Notes: generated by a model from the letters alone, not told the origin. 64,000 nucleotides of DNA from Actinacidiphila acididurans (GCF_016918855.1 NZ_JADKYB010000006.1:62001-126000), one strand, 5' to 3'. Shown: positions 8,729 through 17,023, counted from the stretch's first letter. Numbers and translations: made by a program.

Positions 8729-8902
8729 ACTGATGTCCCAGGGCACGTTCACAGCCCAGGGCGTCCGCGCCCCGCCGGACTCGCGGTCCCGACGGCCCCG
8801 ACCGGTACGCCCGGAGGCCGGCGGCCGCCCGAGTCGTGCGGACGGTCGTACCACCACACAATGGGAAAAGTCCGTGTCTTCCATGACGAGGCGGTACGCA
8901 TC

Positions 8903-9742
8903 ATGTCGTACATCACCGTCGGCCAGGAGAACTCCAACCCGGTCAACATCTACTACGAGGACCACGGCAGGGGCGGCGGCCAAGTCGCCGTGCTGATCCA
9001 CGGCTATCCGCTCAACGGGCACTCGTGGGAGAAGCAGGAGCGGGCGCTGCTGGAGGCGGGCTACCGCGTGATCACCTACGACCGCCGCGGCTTCGGCAAA
9101 TCCAGCCAGCCCACGGTCGGCTTCAACTACGACACCCTCGCCCACGACCTCAAGGCGCTGCTGGACCACCTCGACCTGCGCGACGTGGCCCTGGTCGGCT
9201 TCTCCATGGGCACCGGCGAGGTCACCCGGTACCTGGGCGCGTACGGTTCCGGCCGGGTCGGCAAGGCCGTGCTGATGGGCGCGATCCCGCCGTTCCTGCT
9301 CAAGACCGACAACAACCCCGAGGGCGTCGACCGGTCCGTCTTCGAGGACATCAAGTCCGCGATCGTCGCCGACCGCCCCGCGTATTTCAAGACGTTCCTG
9401 GACAACTTCTACAACGTCGACATGTACGCGGGCACCCGGATCAGCACCGAGGCGTGGAACAACAGCTTCAACGTGGCGGTGGCCGCGGGCGCCCACGCCG
9501 CGTACGCGTGCGTCGACGCCTGGCTCACCGACTTCCGCGAGGACCTGCCGAGGATCGACGTGCCGACGCTGCTGATCCACGGCGACGCCGACCGGATCCT
9601 GCCGTACGACGCCACGGCCAAGCGGCTGCCCGGCCTGATCAAGGACCTGGAGTTCGTCACGGTCGAGGGCGGGCCGCACAACGTGGCCTGGACCCATCCG
9701 GAGATCGTCACGCCGGCGCTGATGGACTTCCTGGGGCACTGA
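8903..9742 (+). CDS. Alpha/beta hydrolase, cofactor-free haloperoxidase family
   Basis: 279 residues, the size of bacterial non-haem chloro/bromoperoxidases (perhydrolases). The catalytic triad is Ser101 (GFSMG nucleophile elbow), Asp230 (GDADRILP) and His259 (GGPHNVAWTH). The oxyanion loop HGYPLNG and WEKQ segment are typical. In vivo these enzymes usually hydrolyse esters; halogenation occurs in vitro through peracids. I choose ATG 8903 (MSYITVGQENSNPVNIYYEDHG) because homology begins there and GAGG lies upstream; an ATG at 8861 would add 14 residues without a ribosome site. The stop codon is also the first copy of a short tandem repeat. Confidence 0.9.
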   Translation: MSYITVGQENSNPVNIYYEDHGRGGGQVAVLIHGYPLNGHSWEKQERALLEAGYRVITYDRRGFGKSSQPTVGFNYDTLAHDLKALLDHLDLRDVALVGFSMGTGEVTRYLGAYGSGRVGKAVLMGAIPPFLLKTDNNPEGVDRSVFEDIKSAIVADRPAYFKTFLDNFYNVDMYAGTRISTEAWNNSFNVAVAAGAHAAYACVDAWLTDFREDLPRIDVPTLLIHGDADRILPYDATAKRLPGLIKDLEFVTVEGGPHNVAWTHPEIVTPALMDFLGH

Positions 9743-9815
9743 GCCCCCCTGCTTCAGCTGAGCCCCTGCTCCGGCTGAGCCCCTCCTCCGGCTGAGTCGC
9801 TGTCTCGGCTCAGCC
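9740..9815. repeat. Short tandem repeat and hairpin between convergent genes
   Basis: Four units of 17-19 bp, each starting TGAG, run 9740-9758, 9759-9775, 9776-9792 and 9793-9809 (units 2 and 3 differ by one base). The first TGA is the stop of the hydrolase gene. The last unit forms an 8-bp hairpin, CGGCTGAG (9789-9796) with CTCAGCCG (9809-9816), that could terminate transcription from both sides. Confidence 0.8.
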
Positions 9816-9816
9816 G

Positions 9817-10692
9817 CTACTTCAGCAGGCGGGAGAGCCGGCGGTCGGCGAGCGGCCGGCCGCCGGTCTGGCAGGTGGGGCAGTACTGGAGCGAGGAGTC
9901 GCTGAAGGACACCTCGCGGATGGTGTCGCCGCACACCGGGCAGGGCTCGCCCTTGCGGCCGTGCACGCGCAGCCCGCTCTTCTTCTCGGCCTTCAGGTCC
10001 TTCAGCGGCAGCCCGCGGGAGCGCTCGACCGCCTCGGCCAGGGTGTCGCCGATCGCCGCGTAAAGCCCGGTCACCTCGTCCGGGGTGAGGTTGCCGGCCG
10101 GCTTGAACGGCGACATGCGGGCCGCGTGCAGGATCTCGTCGGAGTACGCGTTGCCGATACCGGCGATCACGCTCTGGTCGCGCAGCACGCCCTTGATCTG
10201 CCGCCGCTGCTGCCCGGCGCCCTTCAGCAGGGCCGAGAACGCGTCCAGGGTGAACGCCGGGTCGAACGGGTCGGGCCCCACCCGCGCCACGCCCGGTACG
10301 TCGAGCGGGTCGCGCACCACGTACACCGCCAGGTGCTTCTGCGTGCCGGCCTCGGTGACGTCGAGCCCGGTGCCGGCCGGCTCGGCCAGCAGCAACCGCA
10401 GCGCGAGCGGCCCCTTGCCGGGCTTGGGCGGCAGCGCGGGCAGCTTCTCGCTCCAGCGCACCCAGCCCGCCCGGGCCAGGTGCAGCACCAGGTGCGCGTC
10501 ACCGACGGTGAGGTCCAGGAACTTCCCGTGCCGGCCCACCCCCGCCACGGCCTGCCCCTCCAGCGCGGTCACCGGCGGGTCGTACGTCTTCAGCGCGTGC
10601 ACCGCCACCGGGTACACCCGCCCCACGATCTGCCCCGTCACCCGCTCGTCCAGAAAACGGGCGAGTGCTTCCACTTCCGGCAACTCAGGCAT
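9817..10692 (-). CDS. Fpg/Nei-family DNA glycosylase/AP lyase
   Basis: 291 residues. The N-terminus MPELPEVE supplies the catalytic Pro2 and Glu3 of the formamidopyrimidine-DNA glycosylase/endonuclease VIII family. The middle holds the helix-two-turn-helix (GIGNAYSDEILHAARMSP), and the C-terminus a zinc finger, CPVC at about 255 and CPTC near 275. It excises oxidised bases and nicks the abasic site. Unlike the main housekeeping MutM, the segment after the last cysteines (QTGGRPLADRRLSRLL) diverges, and this form is a second actinobacterial paralogue. It may be cotranscribed with the PASTA lipoprotein gene 72 bp upstream. Confidence 0.93.
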   Translation of the reverse strand: MPELPEVEALARFLDERVTGQIVGRVYPVAVHALKTYDPPVTALEGQAVAGVGRHGKFLDLTVGDAHLVLHLARAGWVRWSEKLPALPPKPGKGPLALRLLLAEPAGTGLDVTEAGTQKHLAVYVVRDPLDVPGVARVGPDPFDPAFTLDAFSALLKGAGQQRRQIKGVLRDQSVIAGIGNAYSDEILHAARMSPFKPAGNLTPDEVTGLYAAIGDTLAEAVERSRGLPLKDLKAEKKSGLRVHGRKGEPCPVCGDTIREVSFSDSSLQYCPTCQTGGRPLADRRLSRLLK

Positions 10693-10764
10693 GCCCCCAG
10701 TCTGCCCCGGAACCCTCGCCCGTCGTGCCGCCCGGTGAGCGAGCTCACTCCCGCTTGGGCTCCC

Positions 10765-11361
10765 TTACGGGCACGCCTCGCCGTACTTCACGGCGCTGAA
10801 CGTCACCGGCTGCCCGTGCAGCGCCGCGCCGGCCGCCGGGGACTGGGTACAGATCCGCCAGTTCGTGTCCAGCAGGATCGTCCGGCTACCGGTGGCGTCC
10901 TTCTCGGTGATCGAGGCATCGGGCCCCAGCGCCCGCCGCGCCGCGTTCAGGGACTGCCCGACCAGGTTCGGCATGGCCGCCCCGGCACTGGCCGGCGGCC
11001 GCACATCATGAGCGGGGCACGTCTCGGACACCTTGACGGCCCCGAGGTCGATCCGGCTGTCCGCCGGCGCCGCCTTCCCCGCGGCCGGAGTCTGCGAGCA
11101 CACCTTCCAGTCCCGGTCCAGGATCTGGTGCCGGCCCCGCCCCGAGGAGTCGTGCGACGTGAGATCACGGAAGCCGGCCGCCTGCGCGGCGTCCTGCGCG
11201 GTCTGCAGCCCCATGCCGGTCAGCTTCGGCACGGCCTTGCTCGCCGCAGTGGCGGAGGCAGGGGTGTCCTTCGCGCCGGTGGTGCTGTTCGGGTTGCAGG
11301 CGGTGAGCAACGCGCCGGCGGCGATCAGCCCGACGGCGGCCAAACTGGTGCGGGTGTGCAT
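10765..11361 (-). CDS. PASTA-domain lipoprotein
   Basis: 198 residues. The signal peptide ends in a lipobox (LLTAC, Cys about 25), so the protein is anchored on the outer face of the membrane. Two PASTA domains follow: VPKLTGMGLQTAQDAAQAAGF.. with a WKVCSQTPAAG end (about 43-110), and MPNLVGQSLNAARRALG.. with WRICTQSPAAG (about 127-195). Each domain has a paired Cys, perhaps forming disulphides. PASTA domains bind muropeptides or beta-lactams in kinases and PBPs; here no kinase is attached, so a cell-wall sensing or scaffold role is inferred. The start is ATG 11361. Confidence 0.88.
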   Translation of the reverse strand: MHTRTSLAAVGLIAAGALLTACNPNSTTGAKDTPASATAASKAVPKLTGMGLQTAQDAAQAAGFRDLTSHDSSGRGRHQILDRDWKVCSQTPAAGKAAPADSRIDLGAVKVSETCPAHDVRPPASAGAAMPNLVGQSLNAARRALGPDASITEKDATGSRTILLDTNWRICTQSPAAGAALHGQPVTFSAVKYGEACP

Positions 11362-11622
11362 GTCCGGGTCCCCCTTGACGTGTGCGATGCGTGCTTCACG
11401 TGTGTGATGCGTGGTGACGGGGAGTGTTCCCTCCTGATCCGTGAGCATGTGGGCGTTGTGACGCCTTCGTGCCGGGCTGTACGGGGGACGAGCCGGGGAT
11501 GTGAGGTGCGGGGCCGGGCGGGGCGCGGGCCGGGGGCGCGACCGGACCTTCTGCCGTGTTTCTTGATCACCGGGCTACCGTGCGGAGACGGACCGGCGCG
11601 GCGCCGGTGGGAGGAGAGGACG

Positions 11623-12369
11623 ATGCCCCGCAAGCTCAGGATGGTGGGTACCAACTCCGGCAACAACGGCTGTCCCACCCTGTACGAGGACACCGCCACC
11701 GGTGACTACGTCGTACAGGGCCTGCACGTCGACCGGGACGACCTCGCCCAGCTCCGGCACCTGGCCGACGACGAGACGGCGGTCGTCGTGCCCCGGGCTC
11801 TGCTCGCCAACTTCGGCCCCAAGGAGGCGATCCCCACGCGCGAGCCCGTCACGTTCGCCGACTTCGACGCCATGTTCACCGCGTTCCGGCACACCGCGTG
11901 GCGTCTGGAGACCCGCCGCCGATACGCCTCCGACGAGATCACCGACACCTACGCCCAGTTCGCGCGTGGCGAGACCGTCACCTGGGACCTCGACGATCCG
12001 TGGTGCGTCGAGCGGCGTGAGCAGACCGCGCTGGGCAAGCGCGTCGAACGCGTCCGGATCGTCGACGAACCGGCCACGCCCGGGCAGCTCTACCTGCTCG
12101 ACAACGCCCGCCGCAACACCGCGGTAGGCGAGACCATCCGCGTCCTGCGCCGGGCCGACGCCGAGGGACTGCGGCTGCCCGCCGAGGACTTCTGGATCTT
12201 CGATTCCCGGGTGGTCGCCCTGCTCGCCTTCGACCAGGACGACAACCTGACCGGCATCGACCTGATCACCAACCCGACCGAGGTCGTCGCCTACTGCCAG
12301 GTCCGGGACGCCGCCTGGCACCGGGCCGCCCCGTTCGACCAGTACGAGCCGGTACCGTCCGCTGAGTGA
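11623..12369 (+). CDS. DUF6879 family protein paired with an XRE regulator
   Basis: 248 residues. The first 70 (MPRKLRMVGT.SG..GCPTLYED.TGDYVVQG ... VVVPRALLANF) resemble the short N-terminal module found in streptomycete proteins next to XRE/DUF5753 regulators. The rest (FRHTAWRLETRRRYASDE, GETVTWDLDDPWC, PAEDFWIFDSRVVALLAF) matches the DUF6879 family. A very strong ribosome site (GAGGAGAGGA) precedes ATG 11623. Its stop overlaps the regulator's GTG start by four bases (12366-12369), so the two are made in a coupled way. By analogy with WhiJ-type loci, the pair may form a regulator/co-factor or toxin-antitoxin-like unit; the biochemical role is unknown. Confidence 0.8.
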   Translation: MPRKLRMVGTNSGNNGCPTLYEDTATGDYVVQGLHVDRDDLAQLRHLADDETAVVVPRALLANFGPKEAIPTREPVTFADFDAMFTAFRHTAWRLETRRRYASDEITDTYAQFARGETVTWDLDDPWCVERREQTALGKRVERVRIVDEPATPGQLYLLDNARRNTAVGETIRVLRRADAEGLRLPAEDFWIFDSRVVALLAFDQDDNLTGIDLITNPTEVVAYCQVRDAAWHRAAPFDQYEPVPSAE

Positions 12370-13208
12370 CCACCGATTTCCAGCAGGGCCGCATCGCCCT
12401 CGGCCAGCGCTTGCGCGAACTGCGCCGTGACGCCGGGCTCACCGTACGGCAGCTCGCGCAGGCGTGCGGCTGGGCGCCGTCGAAGGTGTCGAAGCTGGAG
12501 AACGCGAAGCAGACCGCGACCCCTGCCGACCTGGAACTGTGGGCGGCAGGAGTCCGCCGGCCCGAGACGGCCGAGGAGCTCAAAGGCCGGCTGCGCGGCC
12601 TGGAGTCGGCGTACCGGTCCTGGCGCCGACAGCTCGCCGCGGGCCACCGCCCCGTACAGGACGCGCTGAATGCGGAGTACGAGCGGTCCATGGTGCTGCG
12701 GGCCTGGGAAGACGCGATGGTCGTCGGGGTCCTGCAGACCGCGGACTACGCGCGGGCGGTGTTCAGCGCGTACGCCGACCTGCAGCAGTCCGTGCGGGAC
12801 GTCGAGGATGCCGTGCGCGCCCGACTCCGGCGCCAGGAGACGCTGTACCGGCCGGGCCGGCGCTACCGGATCGTCATGGGCGAAAGCGCCCTGCTCGCCC
12901 GCGTGTGCCCACCCTCGGTCCTCGCCGCCCAACTCGACCGGCTCAGCGGCGTGATCGGCCTCGACACGGTCGAGCTGGGCATCGTGCCGCTCGCCGCCCG
13001 CATGCGTATCCCGCCGGCCAACGGGTTCTGGGTGTACGACGAACGCCTGGTCATCGTGGAGGACTGGCACGCCGAACTGTGGCTGGACTCCGCCGACGAC
13101 GTGGCCCTGTACCTGCGGGTGTGGGACACCCTCAACGAATCCGCCGTCTACGGCGCCCAGGCCCACCGCCTGATCACCCGCGCCCGGGCCCAACTTGACG
13201 TGCCGTGA
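12366..13208 (+). CDS. XRE-family transcriptional regulator with DUF5753 domain
   Basis: 280 residues. The N-terminal helix-turn-helix (about 10-65) reads LGQRLRELRRDAGLTVRQLAQACGWAPSKVSKLEN. The C-terminal DUF5753 region (about 95-275) includes VVGVLQTADYARAVF, RLRRQETLY, RIVMGESAL and LGIVPLAARMRIPPANGFWVYDERLVIVE. Such proteins are the WhiJ-like regulators that streptomycetes carry in many copies beside small BldB-like or DUF6879 partners. GTG 12366 overlaps the previous stop (GTGA). Target genes are unknown; the downstream small ORF and methyltransferase are candidates. Confidence 0.93.
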   Translation: MTTDFQQGRIALGQRLRELRRDAGLTVRQLAQACGWAPSKVSKLENAKQTATPADLELWAAGVRRPETAEELKGRLRGLESAYRSWRRQLAAGHRPVQDALNAEYERSMVLRAWEDAMVVGVLQTADYARAVFSAYADLQQSVRDVEDAVRARLRRQETLYRPGRRYRIVMGESALLARVCPPSVLAAQLDRLSGVIGLDTVELGIVPLAARMRIPPANGFWVYDERLVIVEDWHAELWLDSADDVALYLRVWDTLNESAVYGAQAHRLITRARAQLDVP

Positions 13209-13354
13209 GGAACCTCGGGAATCAGTGCGGGCTGAATCGGAAACAAGGAGAAACACGGCCCGGAAAGAGAAACACCGCACCGTAGCGTCCTGGTGACAGC
13301 CCCGTCCGGCGGCACCGCCCGACGGGTTCCGGACGAGTCGAGGGAGGCCCGGGA

Positions 13355-13489
13355 ATGACAGCACCGGTTGTGGGGCGCGGAGGCGACGAGGACGGCGGGG
13401 ACGGGCTGCCGGGGCAGCCGTGGACGCCGCCCGCCCCGCCGTCGCCGGACGGGGGCAGCCCCGAGGGCGACGGGAAGCACCGCAAGTGA
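13355..13489 (+). CDS. Small 44-residue Gly/Pro/Asp-rich ORF coupled to a methyltransferase
   Basis: ATG 13355 has an excellent ribosome site (AGGGAGG, 13341-13347). The product starts MTAPVVGRGGDEDGGDG, continues with a QPWTPPAPPSPDGG segment and ends GKHRK. It has no cysteine. Its TGA (13487-13489) overlaps the GTG start of the methyltransferase (13486), the usual sign of translational coupling. I do not recognise a family. It could be a leader that sets methyltransferase translation, a small partner, or a substrate peptide: the coupled enzyme belongs to a family with known peptide-modifying members. Confidence 0.6.
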   Translation: MTAPVVGRGGDEDGGDGLPGQPWTPPAPPSPDGGSPEGDGKHRK

Positions 13490-14664
13490 CGCTCACGCAC
13501 GAGGAGGAGGGCCGCGCCGGTGACGAGCTGGCGCGGCTGCTCCTCGAGGCCGGCGCCCTGACACCCGAGTGGGCCGGGGCGTTCGGGGCGGTTCCGCGGG
13601 CGCTGTTCCTGCCGGACCTGATCTGGCCGTACGACATGACGACCGGCCGGAGCGTGCCGGTCTCGCGGGGCGAGGACCCCGAAACGTGGGAGCGCACGGC
13701 GTACGCGGACGTGCCGGTGGTCACCCAGTGGGACGACGGGGAGCACGAGGGCACCGAGCCGGGCACGGTGGCGACCAGCTCGGCGAGCATGCCCTACGTG
13801 GTGGCCGTCATGCTCCGCGACCTGGCGGCCGGGGCCGGCATGCGGGTGCTGGAAATCGGCACCGGTACCGGGTGGAACGCCGCGCTGCTGGCCCACCGGC
13901 TGGGCGACGCCAATGTGGTCAGCGTCGAGATCGACCCGGCGGTGGCCGAGCGGGCCCGCGCGGCCCTGAAGCGCGCGGGGCTCAGCCCGGAGGTGGTCCT
14001 CGGCGACGGCGCGGCGGGCTGGCCGGAGGGAGCACCGTACGACCGGGTGATCGCCACGGCGGGCGTACGGGCCCTGCCGCCGAGCTGGCTCGCGCAGACC
14101 AGGCCCGGCGGGGTGATCCTGGCGCCGTGGGGCACCCACTACAGCGACCAGGACGCCCTGGTCCGGCTGACCGTCGCCGAGGACGGCAGCGCCTCGGGCA
14201 CCTTCCGGTCCATGGTCGAGTTCATGAAGCTGCGGGCCCAGCGCCTGGACTGGGACCGCTTCCACGAGCACGTCCCCGCCTTCCCCGGCGACGCCGACGT
14301 GTCCCGGACCAAGCTCACCCGGGCGGACCTGGGCGACCGCTACGAGCCCGCGCGGTTCGTGACCGGCCTGTGCGTGCCCGACTGCGCCCACGTCGTCAAC
14401 CCGACCGGCCCGAACGCGTCCCGGGCCTGGTTCTTCGACCTGCGCACCCGCTCCTGGGCCGCCGTCGACTTCCGCACCGGCCGGCCCTGGTCCACGGTCC
14501 ACCAGTCCGGCCCCCGCCGCCTGTGGGACGAGGTCGAGCAAGCCCTGACCTGGTGGTCCTCCCAGGGCAGCCCCGCTCTCACCCGCTTCGGCCTCACCGT
14601 CGCCCCCGACGGCACCCCCCACCCCTGGCTCGACCACCCGGACCACCCCCTGCCCTTCGGCTGA
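13486..14664 (+). CDS. PIMT-like SAM-dependent methyltransferase
   Basis: 392 residues. The centre is a protein-L-isoaspartate methyltransferase-like fold: VLEIGTGTGWNAALLAHRLGDANVVSVEIDP (motif I, about 120-150), GDGAAGWPEGAPYDRVIATAGVRALPP, and a TSSASMP segment before it, like the substrate-binding TSxxxMP of PIMT relatives. Housekeeping PIMTs are only about 210-230 residues; the additional C-terminal 170 resemble those of actinobacterial peptide-associated methyltransferases (graspetide and FxLD systems). It starts at GTG 13486 inside the stop of the small ORF. No ATP-grasp ligase or lanthipeptide synthetase is next to it, so the substrate is open. It converges on glnA across a hairpin. 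Confidence 0.85.
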   Translation: MTLTHEEEGRAGDELARLLLEAGALTPEWAGAFGAVPRALFLPDLIWPYDMTTGRSVPVSRGEDPETWERTAYADVPVVTQWDDGEHEGTEPGTVATSSASMPYVVAVMLRDLAAGAGMRVLEIGTGTGWNAALLAHRLGDANVVSVEIDPAVAERARAALKRAGLSPEVVLGDGAAGWPEGAPYDRVIATAGVRALPPSWLAQTRPGGVILAPWGTHYSDQDALVRLTVAEDGSASGTFRSMVEFMKLRAQRLDWDRFHEHVPAFPGDADVSRTKLTRADLGDRYEPARFVTGLCVPDCAHVVNPTGPNASRAWFFDLRTRSWAAVDFRTGRPWSTVHQSGPRRLWDEVEQALTWWSSQGSPALTRFGLTVAPDGTPHPWLDHPDHPLPFG

Positions 14665-14680
14665 CCCCGCAAACGGCCGC

Positions 14681-14714
14681 GGGCCGCAGCTTCCACGATG
14701 GGAGGCTGCGGCCC
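14681..14714. terminator. Bidirectional terminator between methyltransferase gene and glnA
   Basis: GGGCCGCAGC (14681-14690) pairs perfectly with GCTGCGGCCC (14705-14714); four further inner pairs, one a wobble, leave a loop of about five bases. It sits between two convergent genes and can serve both. Confidence 0.75.
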
Positions 14715-14767
14715 ACGGCCCACGGTCGGCCCAGGAGAGTGGAAACCCACTCTGACCTGCGGCTGGA

Positions 14768-16177
14768 TCACACGTCGAAGTAGAGCTCGAACTCGTGCGG
14801 GTGCGGGCGGAGCTGGAGGGGAGCGATCTCGTTGGTGCGCTTGAAGTCGATCCAGGTCTCGATCAGGTCCGCCGTGAAGACATTGCCCTGGAGCAGGAAC
14901 TCGTGGTCCGCCTCGAGGGAGTCGAGGACCCCCGGGAGGGAGGTCGGCACCTGGGGAACGTTCGCGTGCTCCTCGGGGGCCAGCTCGTAGAGGTCCTTGT
15001 CGATCGGCTCGGCCGGCTCGATCTTGTTCTTGATGCCGTCCAGACCGGCCAGCAGCAGCGCCGAGAAGGCCAGGTACGGGTTGCCGGAGGAGTCCGGGGC
15101 GCGGAACTCCACGCGCTTGGCCTTCGGGTTCGACCCGGTGATCGGGATGCGCATCGCCGCGGAGCGGTTGCGCTGCGAGTACACCAGGTTCACCGGGGCC
15201 TCGAAGCCCGGCACCAGGCGGTGGTACGAGTTCACCGTCGGGTTGGTGAAGGCCAGCAGAGACGGGGCGTGCTTGAGGATGCCGCCGATGTAGTAGCGGG
15301 CGGTGTCCGACAGGCCCGCGTAACCCGCCTCGTCGTAGAACAGCGGGGAGCCCGACTGCCACAGCGACTGGTGGACGTGCATGCCGGAGCCGTTGTCACC
15401 GAAGATCGGCTTGGGCATGAAGGTCGCGGTCTTGTTGTTGCGCCACGCGACGTTCTTGACGATGTACTTGAACAGCATCAGGTCGTCGGCCGCGGCCAGC
15501 AGCGTGTTGAACTTGTAGTTGATCTCCGCCTGGCCCGCGGTGCCCACCTCGTGGTGCTGGCGCTCGACCTGCAGGCCCGCCGCCTCCAGCTCCAGGGTGA
15601 TCTCGGCGCGCAGGTCGGCGAAGTGGTCCACCGGCGGGGCCGGGAAGTAGCCGCCCTTGTAGCGGACCTTGTAGCCGCGGTTGTCCTCCAGGGCGCCGGT
15701 GTTCCAGGCGCCGGCCTCGGAGTCGATGTGGTAGAACGACTCGTTCTGCGAGGTCTGGAAGCGGACGCTGTCGAAGACGTAGAACTCCGCCTCGGGGCCG
15801 AAGTACGCGGTGTCCGCGATCCCGGTGGACGCGAGGTACGCCTCGGCCTTCTTCGCCACGTTGCGCGGGTCCCGGCTGTACTCCTCGCCGGTGATCGGGT
15901 CGTGGATGAAGAAGTTGATGTTGAGCGTCTTGTCCTTGCGGAACGGGTCGACGCGGGCCGTGGAGAGGTCGGCGCGCAGCGCCATGTCCGACTCGTGGAT
16001 GGCCTGGAAGCCGCGGATGGACGAGCCGTCGAAGGCAAGCTGCTCGGTCGGGTCGAACGACGAGACCGGCACCGTGAAGTGCTGCATGATGCCGGGCAGG
16101 TCACAGAACCGCACGTCGATGAACTTGACGTCCTCGTCCGCGATGAACTTGTTGACGTCGTCGGCGTTCTGGAACAT
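14768..16177 (-). CDS. glnA: Glutamine synthetase type I (GSI-beta)
   Basis: 469 residues, the standard length of dodecameric bacterial glutamine synthetase, which condenses glutamate and ammonia with ATP. It contains [39 protein letters not shown] and [12 protein letters not shown], plus the [12 protein letters not shown]/glutamate region. Tyr397 in DLYELAPEE is the adenylylation site, so GlnE control is expected. An AGGAGGAG ribosome site lies directly before ATG 16177; the open frame extends 36 codons upstream but crosses the operator region. Together with glnII it gives the cell two glutamine synthetases, both with GlnR-like sites. Confidence 0.98.
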   Translation of the reverse strand: MFQNADDVNKFIADEDVKFIDVRFCDLPGIMQHFTVPVSSFDPTEQLAFDGSSIRGFQAIHESDMALRADLSTARVDPFRKDKTLNINFFIHDPITGEEYSRDPRNVAKKAEAYLASTGIADTAYFGPEAEFYVFDSVRFQTSQNESFYHIDSEAGAWNTGALEDNRGYKVRYKGGYFPAPPVDHFADLRAEITLELEAAGLQVERQHHEVGTAGQAEINYKFNTLLAAADDLMLFKYIVKNVAWRNNKTATFMPKPIFGDNGSGMHVHQSLWQSGSPLFYDEAGYAGLSDTARYYIGGILKHAPSLLAFTNPTVNSYHRLVPGFEAPVNLVYSQRNRSAAMRIPITGSNPKAKRVEFRAPDSSGNPYLAFSALLLAGLDGIKNKIEPAEPIDKDLYELAPEEHANVPQVPTSLPGVLDSLEADHEFLLQGNVFTADLIETWIDFKRTNEIAPLQLRPHPHEFELYFDV

Positions 16178-16272
16178 CCAACTCCTCCTAGGCCCGGCCC
16201 AGGGGGTCGGGATGTGTCTTGTTGTGCGGCCAGTGCGGTGGGCCACACTGGGCCCGACCATAGGGACCGGGG

Positions 16273-16310
16273 ATTTCTCCAGCATGACCCATTTGTTTCG
16301 TGGGTGTTAA
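16273..16310 (-). promoter_or_regulatory. Candidate GlnR operator of glnA
   Basis: On the minus strand the half-sites are TTAAC-N6-GAAAC-N6-GTCAT-N6-GAAAT, an almost complete match to the GlnR consensus with exact 11-bp spacing. The site is about 96-133 bp upstream of the glnA start. GlnR activates glnA under nitrogen limitation in streptomycetes; binding here is inferred. Confidence 0.8.
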
Positions 16311-16396
16311 CCGCGGCGCCAGCGGCCCGGCGCGGTCCAGGGCCCGGCGGCCACCCGTACGGTAACCCCCGACCCGCCGCGGGTTACCGTTGACGC

Positions 16397-16864
16397 GTGG
16401 ACAACAGGGATGCAATCGGATCATGGCTGTCCGGGCCGCGCGCGGCGGCCGAGCGGATGGGTGTGGAGTTCGGGTACCGCGGCGAACGCCTGGGGCTGCC
16501 CAAGGACGGGCCGGGGTCCATCGCCCCCGTCGGCCGCCGCCTGGCGGCCGTGCTCATCGACTGGCTGCTGAGCGTGCTGATCGCATACGGCTTGATCGCG
16601 CACCGTGACGCCCGCGCCGCCAACTCCTGGGCCCTCCTCGTCTTCGCCGTCCTGTCCGTGATCTCCCTCCTCCTCTTGGGCAGCACCCCGGGCAAGCGCC
16701 TCCTCGGCCTGCGCGTCGTCCGCCTCGACGGCAACCGCCTCGGCCTCGGCGCAATCCTTCTGCGAACGCTCCTCCTGGCCCTCTTCGTCCCCGCCGTCAT
16801 CTGGGACCGCGACTCCCGCGGCCTCCACGACAAGGCAGCCCGGTCGGTGGAGATCCGCATCTGA
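16397..16864 (+). CDS. RDD family membrane protein
   Basis: 155 residues. The RDD domain begins PVGRRLAAVLIDWLLSVLIAYGLI (first membrane helix, with its Arg and Asp), continues with a second helix (WALLVFAVLSVISLLLLG), the GSTPGKRLLGLRVV loop and a third helix (LGAILLRTLLLALFVPAVIW), ending DRDSRGLHDKAARS. Function of RDD proteins is mostly unknown; some are cation/proton antiporters. It is divergent from glnA, sharing the 219-bp region that holds the GlnR-like site, and uses GTG 16397. Confidence 0.92.
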   Translation: MDNRDAIGSWLSGPRAAAERMGVEFGYRGERLGLPKDGPGSIAPVGRRLAAVLIDWLLSVLIAYGLIAHRDARAANSWALLVFAVLSVISLLLLGSTPGKRLLGLRVVRLDGNRLGLGAILLRTLLLALFVPAVIWDRDSRGLHDKAARSVEIRI

Positions 16865-16902
16865 GAAGCGCCCCGCCAGGGGCGCGGGTGCCCGCACTAT
16901 TC

Positions 16903-16951
16903 AGGGGCGCGGGGCTGCCTTCGATATGCGGCCGGCGCCGCGTGGGCGCGA
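16903..16951. repeat. Dispersed composite intergenic repeat, copy B (partial)
   Basis: This 49-base stretch (GGGGCGCGGGGCTG ... GATATGCGGC ... GGCGCCGCGTGGGCGCGA) matches 25222-25270 at roughly 43 of 49 positions. It lacks the core shared by copies A and C, so the family is modular. Confidence 0.75.
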
Positions 16952-16985
16952 GAAACAACGGGCCGCGGACGATCCGGCAACGACA

Positions 16986-17023
16986 GCGAGGGGCACCCCG
17001 GACGGATCCAGGGTGCCCCTCGC
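16986..17023. terminator. Hairpin terminator between RDD gene and DUF4191 gene
   Basis: GCGAGGGGCACCC (16986-16998) pairs perfectly with GGGTGCCCCTCGC (17011-17023). It lies between convergent genes. Nearly the same stem recurs at 23651-23695. Confidence 0.75.

Noticed and set aside
9740..9809. CRISPR-like array
   Set aside because: Units are contiguous without spacers, only 17-19 bp, and imperfect.
9961..11622. Upstream extension of the DUF6879 frame for about 550 codons
   Set aside because: It runs antisense through the glycosylase and PASTA genes. The GAGGAGAGGA site and homology fix the start at 11623.
13355..13489. Lanthipeptide precursor interpretation of the 44-residue ORF
   Set aside because: The product has no cysteine and there is no lanthionine synthetase nearby. 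A different peptide class or a leader role is left open.
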